From assembly GCF_018130465.1 (NCBI RefSeq), contig NZ_JAFCKJ010000002.1, forward strand, positions 620,001 to 684,000: DNA of 64,000 nucleotides, given 5' to 3'. The stretch is from Bradyrhizobium canariense. Its GTDB lineage: Bacteria; Pseudomonadota; Alphaproteobacteria; Rhizobiales; Xanthobacteraceae. This document shows, piece by piece, positions 35,544-43,281 of the stretch; position 1 is the stretch's first letter; every line of letters starts with the position of its first letter. A program made the position numbers and the translations under genes. The notes beneath the pieces were generated by a model. It did no database searches and was not told the DNA's origin. It saw nothing but the letters and a program-made list of their open reading frames with translations.

Positions 35544-36755
35544 ATGAGCGACAAAACCAGCGATGCCGAGACGGCCGATCTCGAAACATTCCGCGGCGAA
35601 ACACGCGTCTGGCTCGAGGCGAACTGCCCGCCGGAGATGCGCAAGCCCGCGACCTCCGATGCCGACGTTTTCTGGGGCGGACGTAACGCAAAATTCTCGT
35701 CCGAGCCGCAGCGCATCTGGTTCGAGCGCATGCGCGACAAGGGCTGGACCGTGCCGGACTGGCCGAAGGAGTATGGCGGTGGCGGCTTGAGCCCGGCCGA
35801 GCACAAGGTGCTGCGCGCGGAGATGGCGAAGATGGGTGCGCGGCCGCCGCTGTCGAGTTTTGGCATCTGGATGCTCGGGCCGGCGCTGCTGAAATACGGC
35901 AACGAGGCGCAGAAGCAGGAGCACCTGCCGAAGATCGCGGCGGGCCTGATCCGCTGGTGCCAGGGCTATTCCGAGCCGAACGCCGGCTCCGATCTCGCCT
36001 CGCTCCAGACCCGCGCCGAGAGCGACGGCGACGATTTCGTCATCACTGGGTCGAAGATCTGGACGTCCTACGCCAATTACGCCGACTGGATTTTCTGCCT
36101 CGTCCGCACCGATTCTACGGCGAAGAAGCACGACGGCATCAGCTTCATCCTGTTCGACATGACCTCGAAGGGCGTCACGACCAAGCCGATCCTGCTGATC
36201 TCCGGCTATTCGCCGTTCTGCGAGACCTTCTTCGACAATGTCCGCGTGCCGAAATCGCATGTGGTCGGCACCGTCAACCGCGGCTGGGACGTCGCAAAAT
36301 ATCTGCTTCAGCATGAGCGCGCGATGATATCCGGCATGGGCGAGCGCGGCGTCGGCCGTCCGCTGGGCCAGATCGCGGCCGATTCCGTCGGCACCGATGC
36401 GCTGGGGCGGCTCGACGATGCGATGCTGCGCGGCCGGATCGCCAGCTTCGACGTCGACGAAGCCGCACTTGCAGCTTGCGCCGAGCGCGCGGTCGATCTC
36501 GCCAAGGCGGGGCAGGCGCATCCGGCGTTCTCGTCGGCGATGAAATATTACGGCACCGAGCTCAACAAGCGCCGTTACGAGATCCTGATGTCGGCCGGCG
36601 GCGTCGATGCGCTGGAATGGGAGAGCGAGCGTTCGAAGCAGGGCGCCCGTCCGCGCGCCTGGCTGCGTACCAAGGCAAATTCGATCGAGGGCGGCACGAC
36701 GGAGGTGATGCTCGGCATCGTCGCCAAGCGCATCCTCGATTTGCCGGGGGCGTAA
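35544..36755 (+). CDS. Acyl-CoA dehydrogenase, subunit 1 of a tandem pair
   Basis: FAD-dependent alpha,beta-desaturase of acyl-CoA thioesters, 403 aa. Motifs are WPKEYGGGGLSPAEH (about 74), the flavin-binding stretch QGYSEPNAGSDLASLQTR (about 143-160), ITGSKIWTSYA, and the C-terminal GGTTEVMLGIVAKRILDLPG. The ATG at 35544 has GGAAA 6 bases upstream; an earlier ATG at 35532 has none. The second acyl-CoA dehydrogenase begins 128 bp downstream on the same strand, so the two may form a heteromer as in several steroid and aromatic side-chain pathways. The substrate is unknown. Confidence 0.93.
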   Translation: MSDKTSDAETADLETFRGETRVWLEANCPPEMRKPATSDADVFWGGRNAKFSSEPQRIWFERMRDKGWTVPDWPKEYGGGGLSPAEHKVLRAEMAKMGARPPLSSFGIWMLGPALLKYGNEAQKQEHLPKIAAGLIRWCQGYSEPNAGSDLASLQTRAESDGDDFVITGSKIWTSYANYADWIFCLVRTDSTAKKHDGISFILFDMTSKGVTTKPILLISGYSPFCETFFDNVRVPKSHVVGTVNRGWDVAKYLLQHERAMISGMGERGVGRPLGQIAADSVGTDALGRLDDAMLRGRIASFDVDEAALAACAERAVDLAKAGQAHPAFSSAMKYYGTELNKRRYEILMSAGGVDALEWESERSKQGARPRAWLRTKANSIEGGTTEVMLGIVAKRILDLPGA

Positions 36756-36762
36756 CTCCACC

Positions 36763-36840
36763 GTCGTTCCGGGGCGGTCCGCAGGACCGAACCCGGAACC
36801 TCGAGATTCCGGGTTCACGCTTCGCGTGCCCCGGAATGAC
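36763..36840. repeat. Interspersed hairpin repeat, class D
   Basis: Arms gtcgttccggggc and gccccggaatgac enclose a second dyad, cccggaacctcgagattccggg. The element lies between two co-directional acyl-CoA dehydrogenase genes and could reduce or process the shared transcript. Confidence 0.85.
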
Positions 36841-36882
36841 AACAACAGACGTACATTCCGCCAGACGTTAGAGACATTGCAC

Positions 36883-38022
36883 ATGGCCCTCGTCCTCACC
36901 GAAGAACAATCGATGCTCCGCGACAGCGCGCGCGGGCTGATCAGCGACAAGGCGCCGGTGTCGCATTTGCGCAGCTTGCGCGATAGCAAAGACCCCACCG
37001 GCTTCTCCAAGGAGTTTTGGCATTCCTTCGCCGAGATGGGTTTTGCCGGCTTGCTGGTGCCGGAAGAGTTCGGCGGCAGCGGCCTCGGCTATGTCGAGGC
37101 CGGCGTGGTGATGGAGGAGATCGGCCGCACGCTGATGCCGTCGCCGTTCCTTGCCACCAGCGTGGTCGCGGCTTCGGCACTGAACCGTGGCGGCAATGCC
37201 GCGCAGAAGTCGGAGTATCTGCCGAAGATTTCCAACGGCTCCCTGCTCGCGACGCTCGCGATCGACGAAGGCGCAAAGCATCGCCCGCTTCAGACCAGCC
37301 TCCAGGCCGTACGCGCCGGCAACGGATTTAGGCTCTCCGGCGCCAAGGCGCTGGTGGTCGACGGTCACGTCGCCGACCTCCTCATCGTCGCTGCCCGCAC
37401 TGCGGGTTCGGCCGGCGAGCGCGAGGGGCTGACGCTGTTCCTGGTCAACCCCAAGGCCAAGGGCGTTGCGATCGAGCGCACCATCATGGTCGACGCGCAC
37501 AATGCGGCGCGGATCGATCTTGCCAATGTCGAGGTCAATGCCGACAGCGTGCTCGGCGAAGTCGACCAGGGTGCCACGCTGCTTGACGGCGTGCTCGATA
37601 TCGGGCGCGGCGCGGTCGCCTCCGAAATGGTGGGCTTGAGCGAAGAGGTGTTCAACCGCACCGTCGAGTACCTGAAGAGCCGCAAGCAGTTCGGCAAGCT
37701 GATCGGCGAATTCCAGGCGCTGCAGCACCGCGCCGCCGAACTTTATGTCGACATCGAGATCACCCGCGCCGCCGTGATGAAGGCGCTGCAAGCGCTCGAC
37801 ACGGACGTCGCCAAGGCCGCATCAAGCGTCGCAGTGGCCAAAGCCCGCGCCGGCACCACCGCCACGCGCGCAGTGCAGGAAGGCGTGCAGATGCATGGCG
37901 GCATGGGCATGACCGACCAGTTCGACATCGGCTTCTTCATGAAGCGCGCGCGCGTGTGCGAGGAATTGTTCGGGGACGCCAATTACCACACCGAGCAGCT
38001 GGCACGGGCGCGGGGGTATTGA
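36883..38022 (+). CDS. Acyl-CoA dehydrogenase, subunit 2 of a tandem pair
   Basis: Second acyl-CoA dehydrogenase, 379 aa, more divergent than the first. It keeps the domain order (N-terminal helices, a beta-domain with FRLSGAKALVVDGHVAD, C-terminal helices with YLKSRKQFGKLIGEFQALQH) and ends with the family tail GGMGMTDQFDIGFFMKRARV. The usual flavin-proximal SEP-x-AGSD motif is replaced by a weaker IDEGAKHRPLQT stretch (about 127-138). This is common in non-catalytic or half-site subunits of heteromeric dehydrogenases. The start at 36883 gives the typical ALVLTEEQSMLRDSARG N-terminus. Co-directional with the first gene, probably its partner. Confidence 0.92.
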   Translation: MALVLTEEQSMLRDSARGLISDKAPVSHLRSLRDSKDPTGFSKEFWHSFAEMGFAGLLVPEEFGGSGLGYVEAGVVMEEIGRTLMPSPFLATSVVAASALNRGGNAAQKSEYLPKISNGSLLATLAIDEGAKHRPLQTSLQAVRAGNGFRLSGAKALVVDGHVADLLIVAARTAGSAGEREGLTLFLVNPKAKGVAIERTIMVDAHNAARIDLANVEVNADSVLGEVDQGATLLDGVLDIGRGAVASEMVGLSEEVFNRTVEYLKSRKQFGKLIGEFQALQHRAAELYVDIEITRAAVMKALQALDTDVAKAASSVAVAKARAGTTATRAVQEGVQMHGGMGMTDQFDIGFFMKRARVCEELFGDANYHTEQLARARGY

Positions 38023-38059
38023 GGCGACGTAAGGACGCGAGGACGCGCCTCACCCTCGG

Positions 38060-38202
38060 TGTCGTCCCGGCGAAGGCCGGGACCCATACCGCGTGATCTA
38101 TCGATAAGAGCAGGTGACTGTACCGCGAGAAGACTCTTTAACGACGTGTCTTCGTCAAACTGCCCCCTGGGGTTATGGGTCCCGGCCTTCGCCGGGACGA
38201 CC
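38060..38202. repeat. Interspersed hairpin repeat, class A
   Basis: Arms gtcgtcccggcgaaggccgg and complement. The spacer contains 'accgcgtgatctatcgataa', 'acgtgtcttcgtcaaactgc' and 'ccctggggttatgggtcccg'. It separates the convergent acyl-CoA dehydrogenase and amino-acid binding-protein genes and takes up most of the 203-bp gap. Confidence 0.88.
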
Positions 38203-38225
38203 CAGAAGAGACAGGCCGCCGCTCC

Positions 38226-39266
38226 TTATCTTACCGGCGGTGCGTACTGCACGCCGCCCGCATTCCACAGCTGGTTCATTCCGCGCGGGATCTTCAACTT
38301 CGACTTCTCGCCGATGTTCCGCTCATACATCTCGCCGTAATTGCCGACGTTGCGGATGATGCGGACGACCCAATCCTTGGTGAGGCCGAGCTGCTCGCCG
38401 TAATTGCCCTCGGTGCCGACCAGCCGCATCACTTCCGGCTTCTTCGACTTCAAGGCCTCGTCGATGTTTTCCGAGGATACGCCGAGCTCTTCGGCGTTGA
38501 TCATCGCGTAGAGCGTCCACTTCACGATCATCATCCAGTCGTCGTCGCGCTGGCGCACGACGGGCGCGAGCGGCTCCTTGGAGATCATGTCCGGCAGGAT
38601 CATGTGGTCGCCGGGCTTCGACAGGTTGATCCGCAGCGCGTAGAGCTGGGAGACGTCGGCGCTGAGCGTGTCGCATTTGCCGGTATCGTAGGCCTTCACG
38701 ACGTCGTCCAGCTTGTCGAACTTCACCTCTTCATACTTCATGTTGTTGGCACGGAAGTAATCCGCGACGTTGAGCGCCGTGGTGGTCCCGGTCTGGACAC
38801 AGACCTTGCTGCCGGTCAGATCCAGCGCGGTCTCCTTGTTGCGCGCGCGCGGCAGCATGAAGCCTGCGCCGTCGTAATAGGCGACCGCGGGGAAATAGAG
38901 GTCGTAGTCGAGCTCGCGCGCCATGCTCCAGGTCGAGTTGCGCGAGAGGATGTCCACCTTCCGGCTCTGCAATTCCTTGAAGCGCTCGCTGGCATCGAGC
39001 GCGACGAATTTCGCCTTGCTCGGGTCGTTGAAGATCGCGGAGGCCACCGCGCGGCAGAAATCGACGTCGAAGCCGGTCCAGTTGCCCTTGTCGTCGGGGA
39101 TCGAGAAGCCCGGCAGGCCCTTGTTGACGCCGCACAGCACTTCGCCGCGGCGTACGGTGCGCTTCAGCGTGCGGGTGTCGTAAAACTCGTAGATCACCGC
39201 CAGGACGCCGACCAGCACGGCAACCGCGAGCCCGATCAGCAGGCCGCCTCGAAAAGTGCGCATCAT
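38226..39266 (-). CDS. Amino-acid ABC transporter substrate-binding protein, family 3 (AapJ-like)
   Basis: Periplasmic receptor of the general L-amino-acid type, 346 aa. The N-terminus has a hydrophobic signal or anchor (GLLIGLAVAVLVGVLAVIY). The mature part opens with LKRTVRRGEVLCGVNKGLPGFS split around residue 40, and continues with GFDVDFCRAVASAIF and the ligand-contact region LSRNSTWSMARE, all typical of AapJ/BztA. Cysteines in GEVLCGV and VDFCRAV are conserved in that group. There is no aapQMP permease or ATPase next to it, so it is a second, orphan receptor or has a partner elsewhere. Two ATGs (39266, 39263) are equivalent; GAGAG precedes them. Confidence 0.9.
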   Translation of the reverse strand: MMRTFRGGLLIGLAVAVLVGVLAVIYEFYDTRTLKRTVRRGEVLCGVNKGLPGFSIPDDKGNWTGFDVDFCRAVASAIFNDPSKAKFVALDASERFKELQSRKVDILSRNSTWSMARELDYDLYFPAVAYYDGAGFMLPRARNKETALDLTGSKVCVQTGTTTALNVADYFRANNMKYEEVKFDKLDDVVKAYDTGKCDTLSADVSQLYALRINLSKPGDHMILPDMISKEPLAPVVRQRDDDWMMIVKWTLYAMINAEELGVSSENIDEALKSKKPEVMRLVGTEGNYGEQLGLTKDWVVRIIRNVGNYGEMYERNIGEKSKLKIPRGMNQLWNAGGVQYAPPVR

Positions 39267-39314
39267 GTTGCTCTCTCGAAATAATCGGGAAAAGGAATTC
39301 TGGACGAGGGCGGG

Positions 39315-39362
39315 GAGCATGATCCGGAAAAGTGGGAAGCGGTTTTCCGAAAGATCATGCTC
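39315..39362. repeat. Rhizobiales-type short palindromic repeat, class G
   Basis: gagcatgatccggaaaagtg pairs with the downstream ggttttccgaaagatcatgc and closing tc, making a long imperfect hairpin. This sequence type (agcatgatc...gatcatgct) is widespread in intergenic DNA of Rhizobiales. It lies between the L,D-transpeptidase and amino-acid binding-protein genes. Confidence 0.85.
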
Positions 39363-39374
39363 AAACGATAAGCT

Positions 39375-39968
39375 TCAGAGTTCCGGCTTCTGCCGGATGA
39401 CCACCTTGGTGCCGACCGGGACGCGATCGTAGAGATCGGCGACGTCGCGGTTGACCAGCCGGAAGCAGCCCGAGGAGACCTTGGTGCCGATCGTGTCGGG
39501 CCGGTTGGTGCCGTGGATGCGGTAGACCGTGGTGCCGAGATACATGGCGCGCGCGCCGAGCGGGTTGCCGGGGCCGCCGGCCATGAAGCGCGGCAGATAG
39601 GGCTGGCGCTGGATCATCTCCGGCGGCGGCGTCCAGTCCGGCCACTCCTTCTTGTTGGTGATGTTCACCAGCCCCTGCCACTGGAAACCATCGCGGCCGA
39701 CGCCGATGCCGTAGCGGATCGCGCGGCCGCCGGGCTGCACCAGATAGAGATGCCGTTCGGCGGTCGAGATGATGAGGGTGCCGGGCGCTTCGGTGGTGCG
39801 GAAGTAGACCACCTGCTTCTGCCATTCCGGATCGAGCTCGTAGGCGTCGTCGGCGACCAGGCCCGGCTCATCGCCGCGGTCGGGCTGCTGGGCGTAGGCG
39901 TGGGGCGCGGACATGATCAGGCCGATCGCAGCCACAAATATCCCGGTCAGGCGACGAATATCCGTCAT
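39375..39968 (-). CDS. L,D-transpeptidase (YkuD domain)
   Basis: Periplasmic peptidoglycan cross-linking or lipoprotein-attaching enzyme, 197 aa. A signal peptide ends at about residue 26 (GLIMSAPHAYAQ). The YkuD catalytic motif is YRIHGTNRPDTIG with HG, then SSGCFRLVNRDVADLYDRV with the nucleophilic Cys. The N-terminal domain shows GTLIISTAERHLYLVQPGG, the usual beta-strand pair. There is no LysM or other peptidoglycan-binding domain. It is monocistronic, between a hairpin repeat and a 415-bp repeat-rich gap. Confidence 0.93.
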   Translation of the reverse strand: MTDIRRLTGIFVAAIGLIMSAPHAYAQQPDRGDEPGLVADDAYELDPEWQKQVVYFRTTEAPGTLIISTAERHLYLVQPGGRAIRYGIGVGRDGFQWQGLVNITNKKEWPDWTPPPEMIQRQPYLPRFMAGGPGNPLGARAMYLGTTVYRIHGTNRPDTIGTKVSSGCFRLVNRDVADLYDRVPVGTKVVIRQKPEL

Positions 39969-40158
39969 TTCAAGCTCTCCCCGCTGCCACAGCGCAAATC
40001 ATCAGAAACCATCTGAACCCAGGGGCAGCTTCATGGCAAGTTGATGGCGCGCCCGGCTGGTATGTCACGAGAATGCTTTGGTTTTTTGACGGACCCTTAG
40101 CAATGCCACAAACAGGGGATGGCGCGAAAAGCCTGGATTGCTGCCGCAGCGGTGGTGC

Positions 40159-40384
40159 GCTCCCTCCCCGCTTGCGGGAGGGTCGACCTGGCGTCGGCCT
40201 GAGCTCGCGCCTCGTCCTTCGAGACGACCGCTCCGCGGTCTCCTCAGGATGAGGCTAAGATTCATCGGAGCTGGTCGAAATTGCCGCCGCGGACTCCGTC
40301 CTCATCCTGAGGGCCCGCCGCCGGCGGGCGTCTCGAAGGATGGCCGCAGGCGACTTTGGCAGCTTTCCTTCAAGCGGGGAGAGC
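40159..40384. repeat. Composite repeat: class C element split by a different nested repeat
   Basis: The outer arms gctccctccccgcttg (40159-40174) and caagcggggagagc (40371-40384) match the class C hairpin ends. Between them sits a self-contained inverted repeat of another type at about 40210-40343, beginning cctcgtccttcgagacg and ending cgtctcgaaggatgg, with inner arms tcctcaggatgagg and cctcatcctgagg. The arrangement suggests one repeat inserted into another. The right end touches the stop codon of the unknown membrane protein. The gap 39969-40158 holds no other clear element. Confidence 0.75.
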
Positions 40385-41358
40385 TAAATCTTATTGCTCT
40401 CCGGCGCGATCCCGAGCCGCCGGACGATTTCGGCCCCCACCGCGCGCGCCTCGGGCCTCGAACCGATGCGGGGGCTGCGAAACCGTTGTCCGGACTGCAA
40501 TCGGATCACGACGATGCAGTGCTCGTCCTCCGAGCGGCCGCGGCGCTCGACCGTGATCGCCTTCACGTCGCGCCCCGCGACATGGTCGGCGCGCAACGTG
40601 CCGTCGCCCCACAGGCGTTCGACGCGGATATCGCCTTGGCGGATGATCCAGAAAGCGCCGGTCACAAGGTTGGCATATCGGTAAACGCCGAAAGCGGCGA
40701 GCGCGCCGACCGGCAGCAGCCCGATGTCGACCGGCCCGGGCGACAGGCCGCGCCAGAGCCTGTAGGCGTAGGGAACGGCGCACAATGCGACGACGATCAG
40801 TGCGACGATCCTGATGTCCCTTGCGGAAAACGGCTCGAGGGGGTCGCCGAGACGCATCTCGGGATTGCTGGCATCCAGCGGATTGACCGGAGCCTCGACG
40901 TCGGGAACGTCGAATTGCGCGGCGATCCGCGCCACCGTGTCGCGCACATGCGTGACATCGGAGATCGGCGGCGAGGTCAGGCGTTCTCCGGAGGCCAGCG
41001 TGAAGGCCAGCTGGAAGCGGGCTTTTGCCCTCTTGCTGCCGGGAACCTGCAGTCCGCTGATGTCGTCTTTGGCAATGACCCGCGTCCGGAGTTTTCCGAA
41101 CGGGCGCTGTTGCCCGATCAAAATCTCGGTCGGCGTGATGATCCACACCACCGCCGGCGCCAGCATGATGGCGCCGACGAACGCTGCTCCCACGAGCAGC
41201 GCGACCACGGAGATGATCACTTCCATTGTGTCGTGGGTGAACAGGCCTGGCGTGAAGCACAGCGCGACGGCGGCCGCAAAGCCGGACATGACCAGCCGCT
41301 GCGCGATCGAGGCGCCTTCACGAAGGCGAATGTCGGTGCTGGTGGTGGCGTCGTCCAT
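40384..41358 (-). CDS. Hypothetical membrane protein with PH-like segments
   Basis: I do not recognise the family. The 324-aa protein has two pairs of hydrophobic segments (about 22-42 and 46-74, then 182-200 and 210-232), each followed by a soluble beta-rich stretch. The first is TPTEILIGQQRPFGKLRTRV and the second FWIIRQGDIRVERLWGDGT. This duplicated 'two helices then bacterial PH-like strand' layout suggests two repeats of a membrane-anchored PH-type domain. The C-terminus is RRLGIAPESNKI. An ATG at 41358 was preferred; a TTG at 41421 in frame would run through the hairpin at 41388-41411. The upstream neighbour is the thioredoxin gene on the same strand, separated by a terminator-like hairpin. 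Confidence 0.72.
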   Translation of the reverse strand: MDDATTSTDIRLREGASIAQRLVMSGFAAAVALCFTPGLFTHDTMEVIISVVALLVGAAFVGAIMLAPAVVWIITPTEILIGQQRPFGKLRTRVIAKDDISGLQVPGSKRAKARFQLAFTLASGERLTSPPISDVTHVRDTVARIAAQFDVPDVEAPVNPLDASNPEMRLGDPLEPFSARDIRIVALIVVALCAVPYAYRLWRGLSPGPVDIGLLPVGALAAFGVYRYANLVTGAFWIIRQGDIRVERLWGDGTLRADHVAGRDVKAITVERRGRSEDEHCIVVIRLQSGQRFRSPRIGSRPEARAVGAEIVRRLGIAPESNKI

Positions 41359-41387
41359 CGCGGGCGGCTGATTCCGAGGCTCGCGAA

Positions 41388-41411
41388 ACTCCACGGACGG
41401 GTCCGTGGAGT
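41388..41411 (-). terminator. Perfect 11-bp hairpin after the thioredoxin gene
   Basis: actccacggac and gtccgtggagt form a perfect 11-bp stem with a 2-base spacer. On the minus strand it follows the thioredoxin stop (41446) by 34 bases and is trailed by TTTCG, a weak T-tract. It probably ends the CcdA/thioredoxin transcript. Confidence 0.55.
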
Positions 41412-41445
41412 CAAGCAACAAGGGCGAGACCGCCGCAACCCGGAA

Positions 41446-42009
41446 TCAGCTATTGGCGTTCAGCAACCGGCCGACGGTGCGGTCGATCTCGTCGTAGCGG
41501 CCTTCGCCCTCGTGCTGGAACACGATCTTGCCGTTCTGGTCGATGATGTATTGCGCCGGCCAATACCGGTTGCGGTAGGCGTTCCAGGTCTTGGAATCAT
41601 TGTCCTGTGCCACCGGATAGGTGATGCCGTGGCGCTTCAGCGCCGCCTGCACATTGGATGCCGAGCGCTCGAACGGGAATTCCGGCGTGTGCACGCCGAC
41701 CACGACGAGGCCCTTGTCCTTGTACTTGGCATAGAGGTCGGTGACGTGCGGCAGCGTGTTGACGCAGTTGACGCAGCCATAGGTCCAGAAGTCGACCAGC
41801 ACGACCTTGCCGCGGAGATCGGCGATGTTGAGCGGCTTCGAGTTGAACCAATTGTTGATGCCGGCGAAGTCGGGCGCGGTGTCCTGGCTGGCGGCAGCGG
41901 TGACGACAGGGACAGCGCGTGCGGCCTCGTCGCAGATGCCGGGGATGACGGCGCCGGTCACGGCGATGCCGATCAGTGCGGCGGAGACGGCAAGCAGTTT
42001 GAAAGTCAT
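41446..42009 (-). CDS. Periplasmic thioredoxin-like protein (TlpA/DipZ-C type)
   Basis: Exported redoxin, 187 aa. A signal peptide or anchor (LLAVSAALIGIAVTGAVIPG) precedes a redoxin domain (about 46-187). The active site is DFWTYGCVNCVNTLPHV with Cys79 and Cys82. The WTYGCVNC form and the later HTPEFPFERSASNVQAAL and YWPAQYIIDQNGKIVF are typical of the thioredoxin partner of CcdA/DipZ. It should receive electrons from the CcdA-type protein encoded 31 bp upstream and reduce periplasmic disulfides. It could serve cytochrome c maturation, or play the SoxW part for the Sox system in this window. Confidence 0.92.
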   Translation of the reverse strand: MTFKLLAVSAALIGIAVTGAVIPGICDEAARAVPVVTAAASQDTAPDFAGINNWFNSKPLNIADLRGKVVLVDFWTYGCVNCVNTLPHVTDLYAKYKDKGLVVVGVHTPEFPFERSASNVQAALKRHGITYPVAQDNDSKTWNAYRNRYWPAQYIIDQNGKIVFQHEGEGRYDEIDRTVGRLLNANS

Positions 42010-42040
42010 GGAAAGATCCTCCGGTGAAGATGCGGGATGA

Positions 42041-42739
42041 TCACAGGCCGATCTGGCCGGTGGGATAGAAGCCGGTAAGCCACGCCACGATCAGCGTGTC
42101 GTATTGGAAATAGGCGGCGACGGCGAAACCGATCACGACGACGCCAAAGCCCTGCTGCAGCCGCGGCGAAATGCGCGCGAGACTGCGCACACGCGTGGTC
42201 GCGGCTTGCCCGCCATAGGCGATCGCCAGCATCGGAATCGCCGCGCCGATCGCGTAGGCGACCAGCAGCGTGCCGGCCCAGGTCGCGTTCTCAGTGGTCG
42301 CGACCAGCGTCAGGATCGAGCCGAGCACCGGGCCGGCGCAGGGCGTCCAGACCAGGCCAAGCGTGGTGCCGAGCACGAGCCCGCCGAGCGCGCCCTCGCG
42401 CTGCGTGGCGCTGGAGTTGCCGAGATCGAGCCAGCCGTTGAGCCGGATCGACAGCCATTCGAACGGCGCCGGCCACAGCATCAACAGGCCGAAGCCGAGC
42501 AGCAGGATCGATGCCGCCTCGCGCAGCATGTTCGGATCGAAATCGAACAGCCGCGTGATGGCGCCGAGCAACAGCGCGGTCGCGGAGAACGAGACGACGA
42601 AGCCGAGCGCGATCATCGCGGGGCGCAGATGCGAGCTGCGGCCGATCGATGCGCCGAGCAGGATCGGCAGCATCGGCAGCGTGCAGGGCGCGGCGATGGT
42701 GAGGATTCCGGCGAGGATGGCGAAGAGAAGTTCGAGCAT
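42041..42739 (-). CDS. CcdA/DsbD-family transmembrane thiol-reductant transporter
   Basis: Inner-membrane protein, 232 aa, with six predicted helices that carries reducing equivalents from cytoplasmic thioredoxin to the periplasm. The two conserved Cys-Pro motifs are AAPCTLPMLP (helix 1, about residue 17) and WTPCAGPVLG (helix 4, about residue 130). The ATG at 42739 starts directly before the first helix; a GTG at 42763 would add eight residues and has no clear ribosome site either. It is followed 31 bp later by its thioredoxin partner. This arrangement resembles SoxV-SoxW or CcdA-TlpA pairs. Confidence 0.91.
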   Translation of the reverse strand: MLELLFAILAGILTIAAPCTLPMLPILLGASIGRSSHLRPAMIALGFVVSFSATALLLGAITRLFDFDPNMLREAASILLLGFGLLMLWPAPFEWLSIRLNGWLDLGNSSATQREGALGGLVLGTTLGLVWTPCAGPVLGSILTLVATTENATWAGTLLVAYAIGAAIPMLAIAYGGQAATTRVRSLARISPRLQQGFGVVVIGFAVAAYFQYDTLIVAWLTGFYPTGQIGL

Positions 42740-42865
42740 CGGGGCACTCGTGAAGGAGGTCACGAGGGCTGTTCGGGATGGCTGTGTCGGACGTTACGCG
42801 CCGTCACACGATCGTGACGGAGCCCCTGTTTCGCGCGGCCACTCTGCCGGCTGCGGTGACGGTGC

Positions 42866-43016
42866 GCTCCCTCCCCCCTTGCGGGGGAGGGCGGGGGAGA
42901 GGGGTAGCCCGGGAAATGGTCGAACCATCTTCGACCGCGCCGCACGAACAAATCGATGGAGTCCCCGTGTGGCTACCCCCCTCCCATTCCCTCCCCCGCA
43001 AGGGGGAGGGAATGAG
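42866..43016. repeat. Interspersed repeat, class C (full copy)
   Basis: Left hairpin ctccctcccccc-ttgcgggggag, then ggcgggggagaggggtagcc. The inverted ggctacccccctcccattcc and right hairpin cctcccccgcaagggggagg follow. The spacer is unique. It lies in the 542-bp gene-free stretch 42740-43281, which also contains a terminator (43084-43120), a hairpin (43235-43265) and a possible tiny frame (43179-43250). Confidence 0.85.
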
Positions 43017-43083
43017 AGAGCGATGCCCGCCTCACTCAAACCGCCGCTAAACAGCGGAGCCGTGGTCTCGCCCATCCCCAGAC

Positions 43084-43120
43084 ACAAAACGACCCGGAGG
43101 GGGGCATCCCGTCCGGGTCG
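43084..43120 (-). terminator. Rho-independent terminator for the ECF sigma factor transcript
   Basis: Read on the minus strand, cgacccgga is followed by a 13-base loop, then tccgggtcg and TTTTGT. The 9-bp GC-rich stem plus T-tract is the best intrinsic terminator in the window. It lies 162 bases beyond the sigma factor stop, leaving a long 3' region. Confidence 0.8.
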
Positions 43121-43178
43121 CTGGAGGTCTTGGGAGGTTTAACGAAATCGTATGTGAGCTTTATAGGAGGGAAGTTTT

Positions 43179-43250
43179 TCAGCCTGATGTTGTGCTTTGT
43201 TTCAATTGTTTCGTCGGCGGTAACTTCCGTGTCCGGAGATAGGGCCCCAT
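43179..43250 (-). CDS. Possible 23-residue small protein in the sigma factor 3' region (low support)
   Basis: AAGGAG at 43262-43267 (minus strand) precedes ATG at 43250 by 11 bases. The frame reads MGPYLRTRKLPPTKQ, continues Lys/Thr/Ser rich for 23 residues and stops with TGA, all before the terminator at 43084-43120. The start codon sits inside the loop of a strong hairpin (43235-43265), which would occlude it. Function unknown; chance occurrence is quite possible. I note it because the space between the sigma gene and its terminator is otherwise unexplained. Confidence 0.2.
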   Translation of the reverse strand: MGPYLRTRKLPPTKQLKQSTTSG

Positions 43251-43281
43251 GGGCGTCCTATCTCCTTGATATTACCTAGGT

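Noticed and set aside
40138-42027. A 629-codon plus-strand frame over the repeat, membrane protein and thioredoxin
   Set aside because: It runs through a repeat and the complement of a clear thioredoxin gene, with no recognisable domain.
43235-43265. Hairpin ggagatagg...cctatctcc as the sigma factor terminator
   Set aside because: No T-tract follows it on the minus strand; the hairpin at 43084-43120 with TTTTGT is the better terminator.
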